A model generated the notes under the pieces. The model worked only from the letters and a program-made list of their open reading frames with translations, made no database searches and had not been told where the DNA came from. Source: Arthrobacter sp. MYb229 (lineage in GTDB: Bacteria; Actinomycetota; Actinomycetes; Actinomycetales; Micrococcaceae). From it: a DNA stretch of 64,000 bases. The stretch covers positions 62,001-126,000 of the forward strand of contig NZ_PCPS01000008.1 in the NCBI RefSeq assembly GCF_002975405.1, written 5' to 3'. A program made the position numbers and the translations under genes. Below, one piece after another: positions 1 through 8,540 of the stretch (positions are counted from its first letter, which is position 1; each line of letters begins with the position of its first letter).

Positions 1-276
1 AGCCAGACCCACAGCTGCCATTTCCACAGCCTGACCACCTGTCTGGGGGAGCTGGCGGGAAAGGAAGTCCAGGTGAAGGCAACTGACGCCGACACCGGCG
101 AGGTGCTGGTGGAGAAGGGCGTAAAAACCTTCGACAATGGATTCCTTGGACTCTGGGTTCCGCGTGGAATTATCCTGGATATGGAATTCAGCTACGAAGG
201 CAAAACCGCGAAGACCACCGTGTCCACCGCCGGCAGCACAAACGCCACCTGCCTGACCGAGCTGCCGCTGGTCTAA
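1..276 (+). CDS. CueP-like copper-binding protein, C-terminal part (5' end outside window)
   Basis: The frame is open from the first base, so the start lies upstream of the window. About 91 residues are visible. The segment contains CHFHSLTTCLGEL, then NGFLGLWVPR, then NATCLTELPLV at the C-terminus. This pattern of a Cys-His-rich stretch, a GLW core and a terminal Cys matches the CueP family, exported copper-binding proteins best known from Salmonella. In actinobacteria such proteins are usually secreted or lipid-anchored, but the signal peptide is not in view. The gene ends just before a strong hairpin shared with the convergent RND gene. The family call rests on remembered motif similarity. 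Confidence 0.75.
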   Translation, partial: SQTHSCHFHSLTTCLGELAGKEVQVKATDADTGEVLVEKGVKTFDNGFLGLWVPRGIILDMEFSYEGKTAKTTVSTAGSTNATCLTELPLV

Positions 277-301
277 GACAGCGCGTCTGCACAACCAAAA
301 A

Positions 302-350
302 AAGCATTCGGGCCTGCAACCACATCTAGTGGTTGCAGGCCCGAATGCTT
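302..350. terminator. Bidirectional terminator between cueP-like gene and RND permease
   Basis: A perfect inverted repeat has 22-nt arms (302-323 and 329-350) and a 5-nt loop. It is preceded on the + strand by an A-run at 297-303, which reads as a U-tract for leftward transcription. It lies between two convergent genes and probably stops both. Confidence 0.9.
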
Positions 351-363
351 GGCGCCGGAGAAC

Positions 364-3300
364 TTAGTCCTTGGGCTCCTGGGCCGCCTTGTTCATCAAT
401 TCCTCGAACGCCCGGCGCTCCTTGCGGGAGACGGGGATCTGGCCGGTCAGCGGATTGACCACCTGGCCCGGAATCGCCTTGGGATTAACCGGATCCGCCG
501 GCTTGGCGTCCGCCACCTTCGGCTCGGGCTTGGCCTGCTTCTTGTCCTTGGCCTGCACCGGCACCTGCTTGGCCCCCGGGGTGATCTTCGCGGTGGCCCC
601 GTTCATGGCCAGCGCAAGATCCTGGGCTCCCGTGTGCTGCTCGGTGGAGTGCTTGCGTCCCGCGCGGCGCAGCTCGCGCTTCTCCTTGCGCGACTCCACC
701 AGGCGGTAGAGCACCGGTACCAGGATCAGGGTCAGCAAGGTGGAGGAGATCAGGCCGCCGATGACCACCACGGCCAGCGGCTGCGAGATGAATCCGGACT
801 GGCCGGTGAGTCCCAGACCCATCGGGATCAGCGCGAAGATGGTGGCCAGCGCGGTCATCAGAATCGGGCGCAGACGCTGGCGGGCACCTTGCATGATGGC
901 CTCATTCAGCGCCATCGCCGGCCGCTCGGGGGTATCGGCCCGATACTGGTTGATCAGGTCGATCAGCACGATCGCGTTGGTGACCACGATGCCCACCAGC
1001 ATCAGCATGCCGATCAAGGAAGGCAGCCCCAGCGGGATGCCGGAGATCAGCAGCAGGCCGATGGCCCCGGTAGCGGCGAACGGAATGGAGATCAGCAGGA
1101 TCAGCGGCTGGATCAGCGACTTGAAGGTAGCCACCATGATCACGTAGACGATCGCGATGGCCGCCAGCAAGGCGAGGTAGAGCTGGTTGAAGGATTCGGC
1201 CTGCTCGGTGGCCGCGCCGCCGATTTCGGCACTGGCGCCCTCGGGCAAATCCACCGAGTCGAGGCGCTCGGTGACGTCCGTGGAGACCTTGCCAAGCATG
1301 TTCTCCGCCGGGGTCAGCGTGAGGGTGGAGATGCGCTCGCCATTGGAGGTGGTGACCTGCTGGACGACCTTGGTGCGTTCCACCGTCGCCAAATCCTGCA
1401 GCTGCACCAGGCCGGCGGCGGTGGGGATCTGCAGTTCGCGCAGCTTGTTCAGCCCGTTCAGATCCATGGGCTCGCCGATCTGCACGGTCATGTCCGTGTA
1501 GTCCAGGCGCAGGGTGCCCGCCGGGACGGCGGAGACCTGTGAGGCGACCAGACCGGAAAGCTGCGCCTCGGTCAGCCCCGCCTCGGCTGCCTTGTCCGCG
1601 TCGATATCGATGGAGACCTGCTCGCGTTCCGCCGAGAGGTTGTCCGCGATGCCGGTGACATGCTCGGTGCCGGCCAGCGCTTCGCGCAGCTTCTCGGTGG
1701 CCTCGCGCAGAATATCCTCATTCGGGGCCTTGACCTCCACGGTGACGTCGCTGGACATCATCGCCGAGGAATTGGAGCCGAAGCTCAGGGTGACATCCTC
1801 GGACAACTCCAGGCCCTGGATCTGTTCGCGGACCGTATTGCTCAGCGCCTCCTGGTCGCGATCGGGGTCGGTGATCGCGGTGAAGCTTGCGGTGTCCGCG
1901 CCGGAGGCGAACATCGCCGCCATGCCGCTGGCGGTGCCCACGGTCATCTGCACATCTTCCAGGCCCTCGATGTCCTGCAGCTTTGCTTCCACCTTTTCGG
2001 CCTCGGCCAAGGTGGTCTCCAGCGCGGTGCCCGAGGGCAGCTTCGCGGTGATGGAGATCGAGTTCTCCCCGGTGGAGCCGAGCAGGTTGGTGTTCAGCAG
2101 CGGCGTCATCGCCACGGTGCCGGCCAGGATCAGCACGGAGGCCAGCAGCGTGATGACCGGGTGCTTCTGCGTGCCGTTGAGCACCGGCACGTAGGCGCGC
2201 TGCAGCCAGGACTTGTCCTCGGCCACGTGGACGGTGCGGGTCGCCCCGGTTCCCGGGCGGTGCGGCAGGAACCAGTAGGCGAGCACCGGAACGATGGTCA
2301 GCGAGACCAGCAGCGAGGCGAGCAGGGCGATGGCCATGGTCATCGCGAAGGGGCTGAACAGCTCCCCGGCCATGCCGCCGACCATGGCGATCGGCAGGAA
2401 CACCGCCACGGTGGTCAGCGTCGCGGCGGTAATCGCTCCGGCCACTTCCCTGACCGCCAGCAGGATGGACTGGGCCTTGGATTCGCCATGGGCCAGGTGG
2501 CGCTTGATGTTCTCGATCACCACGATCGAGTCATCCACCACGCGGCCGATGGAGATGGTCAGCGCGCCCAGGGTGAGCATATTCAGCGTGTACCCGAACA
2601 CGTTCATGCCGATGAAGGTGGCCATCAGAGACAGCGGGATGGAGATCGCGGTGACCAGCGTGGAGCGCACGGAGAACAGGAAGATCAGGATGATGAGCAC
2701 GGCGAAGCCCAGGCCCAGGGCGCCTTCCAGCGCCAGGTGGCTGATGGAGTCCTCGATGAAGGGTGCCTGGTCGAAGATGGTGGTCATCGTCGCCTTGTGG
2801 CCGAGCTCGGCCTCCAGATCCGCGATCATCGCGGTGACCGCGTGGGAGATCGCGACGGTATCCCCGTCCGGGGTCTTGGTGACCTGGATGGACAGGGTCT
2901 CATCCCCGTTGGTGCGCGTGACGCTGGTGGCCTCGTCGGCCTGCACGGAGACCTCGGCGAGATCCTTGAGCAGCACCGGGCCGTTGTCGGTCACCAGCGG
3001 AATCTCTTCGATCGCAGCCAGGGTATCTGGGGAGGATCCGGCGATGACCGGAAGCTGCAGCCCGTCGACGTCCATATTGCCCACCGGCATGGGGGAGCCG
3101 GCGTTCTCGATGCCGTCCTTCAGGTCGGCAACGCTCAGCCCGGCGGCGCTGAGCTTGTCGTCGTCCGGGATCACCGCGATGTGCTGGGAAGCGCCGCCGG
3201 AGACTGCGGCTTCACGCACCCCGTCGATCTTCTGCAGTTTAGGCAGCGCGATGCGTTCCACATCATCGTTCAGCGCTTCCAGGGACTCGTTCGAGGAGAC

Positions 3301-3726
3301 CGCGAGCATCAGCACCGGAAGGTCGGCAATGGAGCCGGCCAGCGCCGTGGGTTCCACGTCTTCGGGCAGCTGGGTCTTCACGTTGGAGATCGCGCGTTCC
3401 ACCTGCGCGCGGGCACGGTCCATATCGGTGCCGTACTCGAAGGTCAGCGCGATGCGGGTGAATCCGGTCTGCGAGGTGGCGGTGGAGGATTCCAGGCCCT
3501 CGACCGCCTGCAGCGCGGTTTCCAACGGGGCGGCGACCTGTTCGTCGACCACCTCGGGGCTGGCGCCCATCTGGGTGGCCATCACGGAGATCTGCGGGAA
3601 CTCCAGTGCGGGGATCAGTTCCTGCTTCAGCGATCCCATGGAGATCACGCCGAAAACGGCGGCGAAGATCGTGATGAGCGCGATGAGCGCCCGGTTCTTC
3701 AAAGACAAGATGGCCAAGCGCTGCAT
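364..3726 (-). CDS. RND-family efflux permease (AcrB/HAE1-like)
   Basis: This 1120-residue protein should act as a proton-driven efflux pump in the cytoplasmic membrane. It has the RND layout: a first membrane helix at about residues 10-30, a large extracytoplasmic loop, a helix bundle, a second large loop and a second bundle. The signature GRVVDDSIVVIENIKRHL near residue 400 carries the paired Asp of the proton relay in TM4. The last ~100 residues are a charged Lys/Arg/Ala/Pro-rich cytoplasmic tail absent from typical AcrB. No membrane-fusion protein or outer-membrane partner is adjacent, as expected for an actinobacterium. The substrate is unknown. The start is the ATG at 3726, giving MQRLAILSLKNRA, a usual RND N-terminus. 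Confidence 0.92.
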   Translation of the reverse strand: MQRLAILSLKNRALIALITIFAAVFGVISMGSLKQELIPALEFPQISVMATQMGASPEVVDEQVAAPLETALQAVEGLESSTATSQTGFTRIALTFEYGTDMDRARAQVERAISNVKTQLPEDVEPTALAGSIADLPVLMLAVSSNESLEALNDDVERIALPKLQKIDGVREAAVSGGASQHIAVIPDDDKLSAAGLSVADLKDGIENAGSPMPVGNMDVDGLQLPVIAGSSPDTLAAIEEIPLVTDNGPVLLKDLAEVSVQADEATSVTRTNGDETLSIQVTKTPDGDTVAISHAVTAMIADLEAELGHKATMTTIFDQAPFIEDSISHLALEGALGLGFAVLIILIFLFSVRSTLVTAISIPLSLMATFIGMNVFGYTLNMLTLGALTISIGRVVDDSIVVIENIKRHLAHGESKAQSILLAVREVAGAITAATLTTVAVFLPIAMVGGMAGELFSPFAMTMAIALLASLLVSLTIVPVLAYWFLPHRPGTGATRTVHVAEDKSWLQRAYVPVLNGTQKHPVITLLASVLILAGTVAMTPLLNTNLLGSTGENSISITAKLPSGTALETTLAEAEKVEAKLQDIEGLEDVQMTVGTASGMAAMFASGADTASFTAITDPDRDQEALSNTVREQIQGLELSEDVTLSFGSNSSAMMSSDVTVEVKAPNEDILREATEKLREALAGTEHVTGIADNLSAEREQVSIDIDADKAAEAGLTEAQLSGLVASQVSAVPAGTLRLDYTDMTVQIGEPMDLNGLNKLRELQIPTAAGLVQLQDLATVERTKVVQQVTTSNGERISTLTLTPAENMLGKVSTDVTERLDSVDLPEGASAEIGGAATEQAESFNQLYLALLAAIAIVYVIMVATFKSLIQPLILLISIPFAATGAIGLLLISGIPLGLPSLIGMLMLVGIVVTNAIVLIDLINQYRADTPERPAMALNEAIMQGARQRLRPILMTALATIFALIPMGLGLTGQSGFISQPLAVVVIGGLISSTLLTLILVPVLYRLVESRKEKRELRRAGRKHSTEQHTGAQDLALAMNGATAKITPGAKQVPVQAKDKKQAKPEPKVADAKPADPVNPKAIPGQVVNPLTGQIPVSRKERRAFEELMNKAAQEPKD

Positions 3727-4464
3727 GCGTGTGTGGTCCTAGCTGTGTCGCAGTGGGAGGGGCTGAGCACAACTTTAGTTGGTTGTCATTGCTCAACAGT
3801 CACCGAGAGATGTTAAGCACGCAAAAATCATCCGAATGGATTACCCCGGAGTTGCCTGCAGCAGCGGCGCCGGATGCGGCAGCTAGTTTTTGGGGCGTCT
3901 ACTGTTCTCCGCGCCATGCCTTGAGGAACCATGTGCCAGCGTCGTATGGAAGGAAAATGCGCTTGTAGAACTCTGGCTCTGCTTGGCGCGTTGTCCACGT
4001 TGTCCCGCCGCAGGACAAGGCCTGCACCTCGCACTGAGTCCGCAGGGTCTCGCAGACGTGCGCCGAGCGTGTGATGGTGACTTCGGCCCGAGAACTTTGG
4101 CTGCGGCGCCCACCAATCTTAGACGGAAGTGGGTCGGGACGAACCGGGAAATCGAGTTAGAGGCTGTACGTGGATTATTGGCCATCGAGAACGGCTTTTT
4201 ACTCAGGGGCCGCATCATTTCCGCGAGCGCCACCGATGGCCGTGGCATGGGGTAGCCGAAGTTCACCGCGGAACTCCGTTTCGGCTGGGATCGCACCAAG
4301 CGCCCTTGGATGGTCAGCCCGACTAGGAGGAGCTTCGTTGGAGCCGTTTCCTTGGGGCATGAGGTAGGCAGGAACGTTGCGAATATGAATGCTCGTTGGA
4401 GGGGTCCTCAAAGTTTCGCAACCTTCGTAGATCCACGAAGGTCGCCGCCGCGGAGGGCCAACGC
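3727..4464. other. Intergenic stretch with no supportable gene
   Basis: About 740 bp between the RND gene start and the end of the interrupted nucleotidyltransferase gene. Open frames occur on both strands, but none has a convincing ribosome binding site or recognisable protein features. The promoter of the RND gene must lie at its left end. The only clear structure is the hairpin at 4421-4442. Confidence 0.6.
4421..4442 (-). terminator. Hairpin downstream of the XRE/nucleotidyltransferase pair
   Basis: A perfect inverted repeat has 8-nt arms (4421-4428 and 4435-4442) and a 6-nt loop. It lies 22 bp beyond the TAG that would end the uninterrupted nucleotidyltransferase frame. It lacks a good T-run, so the terminator call is tentative. 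Confidence 0.4.
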
Positions 4465-5016
4465 CTAGTTAGGTTCGTTTTTTCGCTTCTGGTTTAGGGC
4501 TTCTTCGGCAACGATAGGAGCATCTTCGCGGCTCGTCCTAGAATATGCGACGTCATCGCCGCCATAGAGCTCTGCGGCTATTTCCGTGGCCGCATCTACG
4601 TTTTGAATACCCAGCTTTTCCAGCTAGAAGCTGAGGTCGGGCATGTCCCGATCTCGTGCTGAACTCAGCTTCATGGCAAGCAGCGTTTCAGGCGAAGCGA
4701 TATATGCCTCGAGCCCGTCGCCAAGGTTGATACTGACCCATTTTGCTCCTGCGGGGATGAAAGCGGTCGCGCTGGAGTTCAGCCACCCGGAGGGAAGATT
4801 GCGTTCCTGGGCCATTGCTTCAATGACGCGTTCAACGTCGGCTGGGGGTGTATAGGAGGCATCAATGTCTTGGGTCACCCGACGATCGTTTCCCGTGAAG
4901 GCGATGGCCGCCCCGCCGACCAGTCGGATCGTCGGGGTGATTCCCTTGGCACGCAGCCTGCTCCCAAGCTCGCCAAGCAGTTCGCGAATCTCATAGATGG
5001 TGAAGTCTTTGCTCAC
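4465..5016 (-). pseudogene. DUF6036-type nucleotidyltransferase interrupted by an in-frame TAG
   Basis: The frame starts at the ATG at 5016 and overlaps the upstream XRE gene by 4 bp. It carries RLVGGAAIAFTGNDRRVTQD, the GG...A / TxDID-like core of DUF6036/AbiEii-type nucleotidyltransferases. After residue 130 a TAG (4624-4626) stops it at PDLSF. The same frame then continues without interruption with LEKLGIQNVDAATEIAAELY to a second stop at 4465-4467. That tail fits the expected family C-terminus, where a helix reading roughly 'FLLEKLGI' follows the 'ARDRD..D' segment. A single TTG-to-TAG change would explain the break. It may be a broken gene, a slightly shortened functional protein (130 aa), or a sequencing error. 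In this family such enzymes are often paired with HTH proteins in toxin-antitoxin-like operons. Confidence 0.7.
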
Positions 5017-5600
5017 GCCATCTCCAGCGAATTATCTTTGAGGAAAATATTAAAATCAGCCAATGTCTTCGGGGTGCGCTTGATTGTCAGTTCTCTGAAT
5101 GCGTCGCTCATGCTCCGCGTGTCACTACCTGGAAACCAAGGGTCCTGCAGTTTTACACCCCACCGAGGTTTTTGTGCAGAAACGCCTTCAAGGGCGATTC
5201 GCGCGCCCGCTGCAAGCAAAGCATCAAATCGTTCGCTTCCGGTGGGGCCGGGCTTCTTGAGGTGCTCCGGCTTCATCATTTTCAATTGCTTCAATGAATC
5301 CATTGCAATTCGTAAAGCGAATTCTCTGTCACCGGAGGACAGCTCGCGGGCAATATCGCGGGCCGCCTCGTCGAGGATCGCCTGAGGCGTCGGAGCAGGG
5401 GCGGCCCAGCGGATGTTCAAGGCGTCGGCAACTCTAAGCGAAGCGCCAAGCTCAGCTGTCTCTTTGCCGGATTCAAGCTCATAGATGAATTTTCGGGAAA
5501 GCCCGGTTTTGTTTGCAAGCCCCTGCTGGCTCAATCCGCTTTGAATCCTTGCGCCACGGATTGCTCGCCCCAGTTCTTGCGCGGTACTAATCGTTCCCAT
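5013..5600 (-). CDS. XRE-family HTH regulator paired with the nucleotidyltransferase
   Basis: A cytoplasmic protein of about 195 residues. The N-terminal ~65 residues form an XRE/Cro-type helix-turn-helix (AIRGARIQSGLSQQGLANKT, then GLSRKFIYELESGKETAEL). The rest is a longer C-terminal region with no domain I recognise. The start is placed at the ATG at 5600 (MGTISTAQELG). The longer frame to 5627 adds nine residues without any ribosome site. No Shine-Dalgarno precedes 5600, but CATAAT sits just upstream, so the message may be leaderless. The stop overlaps the next gene's ATG by 4 bp, which implies a co-transcribed pair. A probable role is an antitoxin-like autorepressor; this is inference from the arrangement. 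Confidence 0.8.
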   Translation of the reverse strand: MGTISTAQELGRAIRGARIQSGLSQQGLANKTGLSRKFIYELESGKETAELGASLRVADALNIRWAAPAPTPQAILDEAARDIARELSSGDREFALRIAMDSLKQLKMMKPEHLKKPGPTGSERFDALLAAGARIALEGVSAQKPRWGVKLQDPWFPGSDTRSMSDAFRELTIKRTPKTLADFNIFLKDNSLEMA

Positions 5601-6417
5601 ATTTACATTATGACACCGTTCGCTCACAAAATGCAGATATGCGCGTAGGTAGATTGGAAGCGGGCGTAGGTCGTGATGAGAATTTCATGGAATTTCGCAC
5701 TCATAGTTTTAAGCTTCGTTGCGTTGCGGTTTGGCGGTTATTCCTGCGCACAGACCAGAACCTTTCCGACGGCAGCGAATTAATCTTCGATAGATGACGT
5801 GCAGTGCTAGCCAGAGTCACAGTGGCGGGAACATTCTTTTTGGGGGGCTCTTTCCCTTTCGGTTCTAGCACCCGCCGGTGTTGTCATTTCGTGTGGCGGG
5901 CCCTTGGCGAAAGCAGGGTAAAAGGCACTCAGCCTAGGTCTCAGGGGTGCCAGATCATCGGACCTGCACTACTGGACTTTGTAATTGGCTCTGGCAATGA
6001 GGTAGGGATTGCGCTCTCACCCTAGTGTTTTGTGGATTTTGACGGTAGGTGCCGCGCGGTGCTTGGGTATAACAGTGAATAAGAAAGCAGTGCGAGCACA
6101 GCCGCTGTCCTTGGCCGACTTCTTTCTGGGTTTCTATATCTGGATAGCCTGATTGATCATTTTGGGATCTTCACCGATAGGATCGCGACGCAGAATTTTC
6201 CCTCCGGCCTCCATACCTATGGGGATTGCGAGCTGGTAAGGGCCTCCAAGGGCCTCAAAGATTCAAGTACACGGAACGGCGATCCTGACGTAACGAATTA
6301 CGGCTGCCAGCAAGCAGGTGCTAAAACTGCCAACTGATCGGGTCCCATAGTGGGATTCGAGCGCATACTCGGTGTATGGGAATGCCCCACGGAACTTCGC
6401 AGATGGGTAGGACGGCC
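5601..6417. other. Long intergenic region with one gene-like remnant
   Basis: About 800 bp with no complete gene that I can support. The open frame at 5804-6025 (+) has no protein-like composition or start signal. The only protein-like segment is a 42-residue tail on the minus strand at 6134-6262, listed separately. The promoter of the OsmC gene should lie at the right end. Confidence 0.5.
6134..6262 (-). pseudogene. Possible gene remnant (42-residue open tail)
   Basis: Reading leftwards after an in-frame TGA at 6263-6265, the frame encodes IFEALGGPYQLAIPIGMEAG, then GKILRRDPIGEDPKMINQAI and a TAG at 6134-6136. The stretch looks like the C-terminus of a real protein, but upstream of the TGA the frame is not protein-like. 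I do not recognise the family. It may be the relic of a deleted gene or chance. Confidence 0.25.
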
Positions 6418-6924
6418 ATGGATCGGGACACTTTACGCAGCGTGCAGCGGCCGTTGAAACAGCTTTACCGCGAGCAGCCGCAAGCCGGAAGCATCGTATT
6501 GGAGGCCACCGGAACTCTCGGAGAAGAAGGACTCTCCTGTTCGGTGCAAACCGGTCAGGCGCTGGTGAGCGCCGGCCTGCACCCGTCCACCGGCGGGGAT
6601 GGGACGCTGGCCTGTTCGGGGGATCTGCTCCTGCAGGCGTTGGTGGCCTGTGCCGGGGTCACCCTGGCTGCGGTCGCGATCAACCGCTCGCTGAGCGTTG
6701 CCGGCAGCGTCCACGCGAGCGGTGTGCTGGATGTGCGCGGCACCTTGGGGCTGGACCCCGAAGCCGCGGTGGGATTCAGCTCGATCAAGTTGTCCTTCGA
6801 GCTGCACACCGAGGCCAGCGAGCAGGACATAGCGCAGCTGATCGAGGCGACGGAAAAATATTGCGTGGTGCTGCAGACCTTGCGATCCCCGCTGGCCATC
6901 GAGGTCACCGCGTTAGCAAAATGA
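6418..6924 (+). CDS. OsmC family protein
   Basis: A protein of about 168 residues with the OsmC/Ohr fold features: the central helix LLQALVACAGVTLAAVAINR carrying the first reactive Cys, and EKYCVVLQTLRSP carrying the second. Family members use this Cys pair to reduce organic hydroperoxides, though many OsmC-like proteins are uncharacterised. The start is placed at the ATG at 6418 (MDRDTLRSVQRPLKQLYRE), which matches the usual N-terminus of actinobacterial members. ATGs at 6376 and 6403 in the same frame would add residues of no family character. It is convergent with mqo and shares a terminator with it. Confidence 0.82.
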   Translation: MDRDTLRSVQRPLKQLYREQPQAGSIVLEATGTLGEEGLSCSVQTGQALVSAGLHPSTGGDGTLACSGDLLLQALVACAGVTLAAVAINRSLSVAGSVHASGVLDVRGTLGLDPEAAVGFSSIKLSFELHTEASEQDIAQLIEATEKYCVVLQTLRSPLAIEVTALAK

Positions 6925-6926
6925 CA

Positions 6927-6979
6927 AAGGCCCGGTTCGCTTCCCTGGCCGTTAGGCGGCAGGAAGCAAACCGGGCCTT
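6927..6979. terminator. Bidirectional terminator between osmC-like gene and mqo
   Basis: An inverted repeat has 18-nt arms (6927-6944 and 6962-6979) with a single G-U-compatible mismatch. It lies in the gap between the two convergent stop codons. Confidence 0.8.
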
Positions 6980-6990
6980 GCCTCGGCTGT

Positions 6991-8481
6991 CTAGATCAGT
7001 TCCAGGCTCTTATCCGTAGCAGCCTTGACCTCGGCGTAGAGCGCCGGGTTCTCGTTCAGCTTGGTGCCATAGGAAGGGATCATTTCCTTCAGCTTCGCTT
7101 CCCAGCCGGCGAACTGCTTCGGGAAGCAACGCGAAAGCAGGCCAACCATGATCGGGGTCGCGGTCGAGGCGCCAGGGGAGGCGCCGAGCAGACCGGAGAT
7201 CGAACCGTCCGAGGAGGTGATGACCTCGGTGCCGAACTGCAGGACACCGCCCTTCTTGGCGTCCTTCTTGATGACCTGGACGCGCTGGCCGGCGGTGATC
7301 AGCTCCCACTGTGAGCCATCTGCCGCGGGGAAGTACTCGGCCAGGGCCTCGTCCTTCTTGGCACGCGACTTGAGCACCTCCTTGATCAGGTAGGTGGTCA
7401 GCGACATGTTGTCCTTGCCCACGGCAAGCATCGGGATGATGTTGTGCGGACGCAGCGACAGCGGCAAGTCCATTTGCCCGGTGGACTTCAGGAAGTTCAT
7501 CGAGAAGCCGGCGTACGGGCCGAACATCAGCGAACGCTTGCCGTCAACGAAGCGGGTGTCCAGGTGCGGCACGGACATCGGCGGGGCGCCAACCGAAGCC
7601 TGGCCGTAGACCTTTGCATGATGCTGGTTGATAACCGCTTCATCGGTGCAGCGCAGGAACTGGCCGGAGACCGGGAAGCCGCCGAAGCCCTTGATCTCAT
7701 CGATGCCGGACTTCTGCAGCAGCGACAAGGCGCCGCCGCCCGCGCCGACGAAGACGAACTTGGCCTTCACTGTCTTCACGGCGCCGCTGGCGTTGTCCTT
7801 GACGGTGATTTCCCAGCCGGCGCCATCGCGCTTGAGGGATTTGACCTTGTGGCCGTAGTTCACCGAGGCGCCCGCGGCGCTCAACGAGTTTGTCAGATCC
7901 TTGGTCAGGCGGCCGAAGTCCACGTCGGTGCCCGAGGCCACGCGGGAGGCGGCAACCTTCTGCGAGGCGTCGCGTCCCTTGGCGACCAGCGGAGTCCACT
8001 CGTTGATGGTGTCTAGATCGGTGGTGTGCTCCATTTCGCCGAACAATGCGTTCGGCTTCAGCGCGTCATAGCGCGCCTTGAGGTACTTGGAGTGGTCCTC
8101 GCCAATGACGAAGGACATATGCGGCAGCGCATTGATGAAATCCGCGTCTGCAACGCGCTTGTTCTCAACTGCCCACGAGTAGAACTGGCGGGATACCTGG
8201 AACTGCTCGTTGATGCCGATTGCCTTGGCTGGGTCAACGGTTCCGTCGGCCTTGGCCGGGGCGTAGTTCAGTTCGCACAGTGCCGAGTGACCGGTACCTG
8301 CGTTGTTCCATGGTGAGGATGATTCCTCTCCGGCCTTGTCGAGGTTTTCGAAAAGACCAATAGACCAGGTTGGTTCCAGCTGGTTGATCATGGTGCCAAG
8401 GGTGGCACTCATGATGCCGGCACCGATTAGTACTACGTCAAAAGATTCGGTTGACGTTTCAGAAGGCACGAGGATCTCCAT
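6991..8481 (-). CDS. mqo: Malate:quinone oxidoreductase
   Basis: A 496-residue FAD-dependent peripheral membrane enzyme. It oxidises malate to oxaloacetate and passes the electrons to quinone, a TCA-cycle step that is standard in actinobacteria. The FAD-binding N-terminus reads [18 protein letters not shown]. It is followed by [20 protein letters not shown] and [11 protein letters not shown], both strongly conserved in Mqo. The C-terminal [17 protein letters not shown] is also characteristic. Length matches the family (~490-500). No good Shine-Dalgarno precedes the ATG at 8481. The gene is separated from the upstream lipoprotein gene by about 60 bp. Confidence 0.96.
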   Translation of the reverse strand: MEILVPSETSTESFDVVLIGAGIMSATLGTMINQLEPTWSIGLFENLDKAGEESSSPWNNAGTGHSALCELNYAPAKADGTVDPAKAIGINEQFQVSRQFYSWAVENKRVADADFINALPHMSFVIGEDHSKYLKARYDALKPNALFGEMEHTTDLDTINEWTPLVAKGRDASQKVAASRVASGTDVDFGRLTKDLTNSLSAAGASVNYGHKVKSLKRDGAGWEITVKDNASGAVKTVKAKFVFVGAGGGALSLLQKSGIDEIKGFGGFPVSGQFLRCTDEAVINQHHAKVYGQASVGAPPMSVPHLDTRFVDGKRSLMFGPYAGFSMNFLKSTGQMDLPLSLRPHNIIPMLAVGKDNMSLTTYLIKEVLKSRAKKDEALAEYFPAADGSQWELITAGQRVQVIKKDAKKGGVLQFGTEVITSSDGSISGLLGASPGASTATPIMVGLLSRCFPKQFAGWEAKLKEMIPSYGTKLNENPALYAEVKAATDKSLELI

Positions 8482-8540
8482 CGACAGTGATACTTTGCTC
8501 TACTACAGACTAGACCTAGTAGACCACCGGTTAAAAATCC

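Noticed and set aside
349-3816. Long plus-strand open frames (up to 718 codons) opposite the RND gene
   Set aside because: They are antisense shadows of a GC-rich coding region: rich in Gly/Arg/His/Gln, with no domain and no ribosome site. The minus-strand protein is a clear RND permease.
3883-4299. Overlapping frames on both strands (121 and 138 codons) in the gap after the RND gene
   Set aside because: Neither has a start signal, and both look like random translations of GC-rich DNA. I considered a transposase relic but found no supporting motif.
5804-6025. 73-codon plus-strand frame in the gap before the OsmC gene
   Set aside because: No ribosome site, no family resemblance, and an uneven composition; treated as chance.
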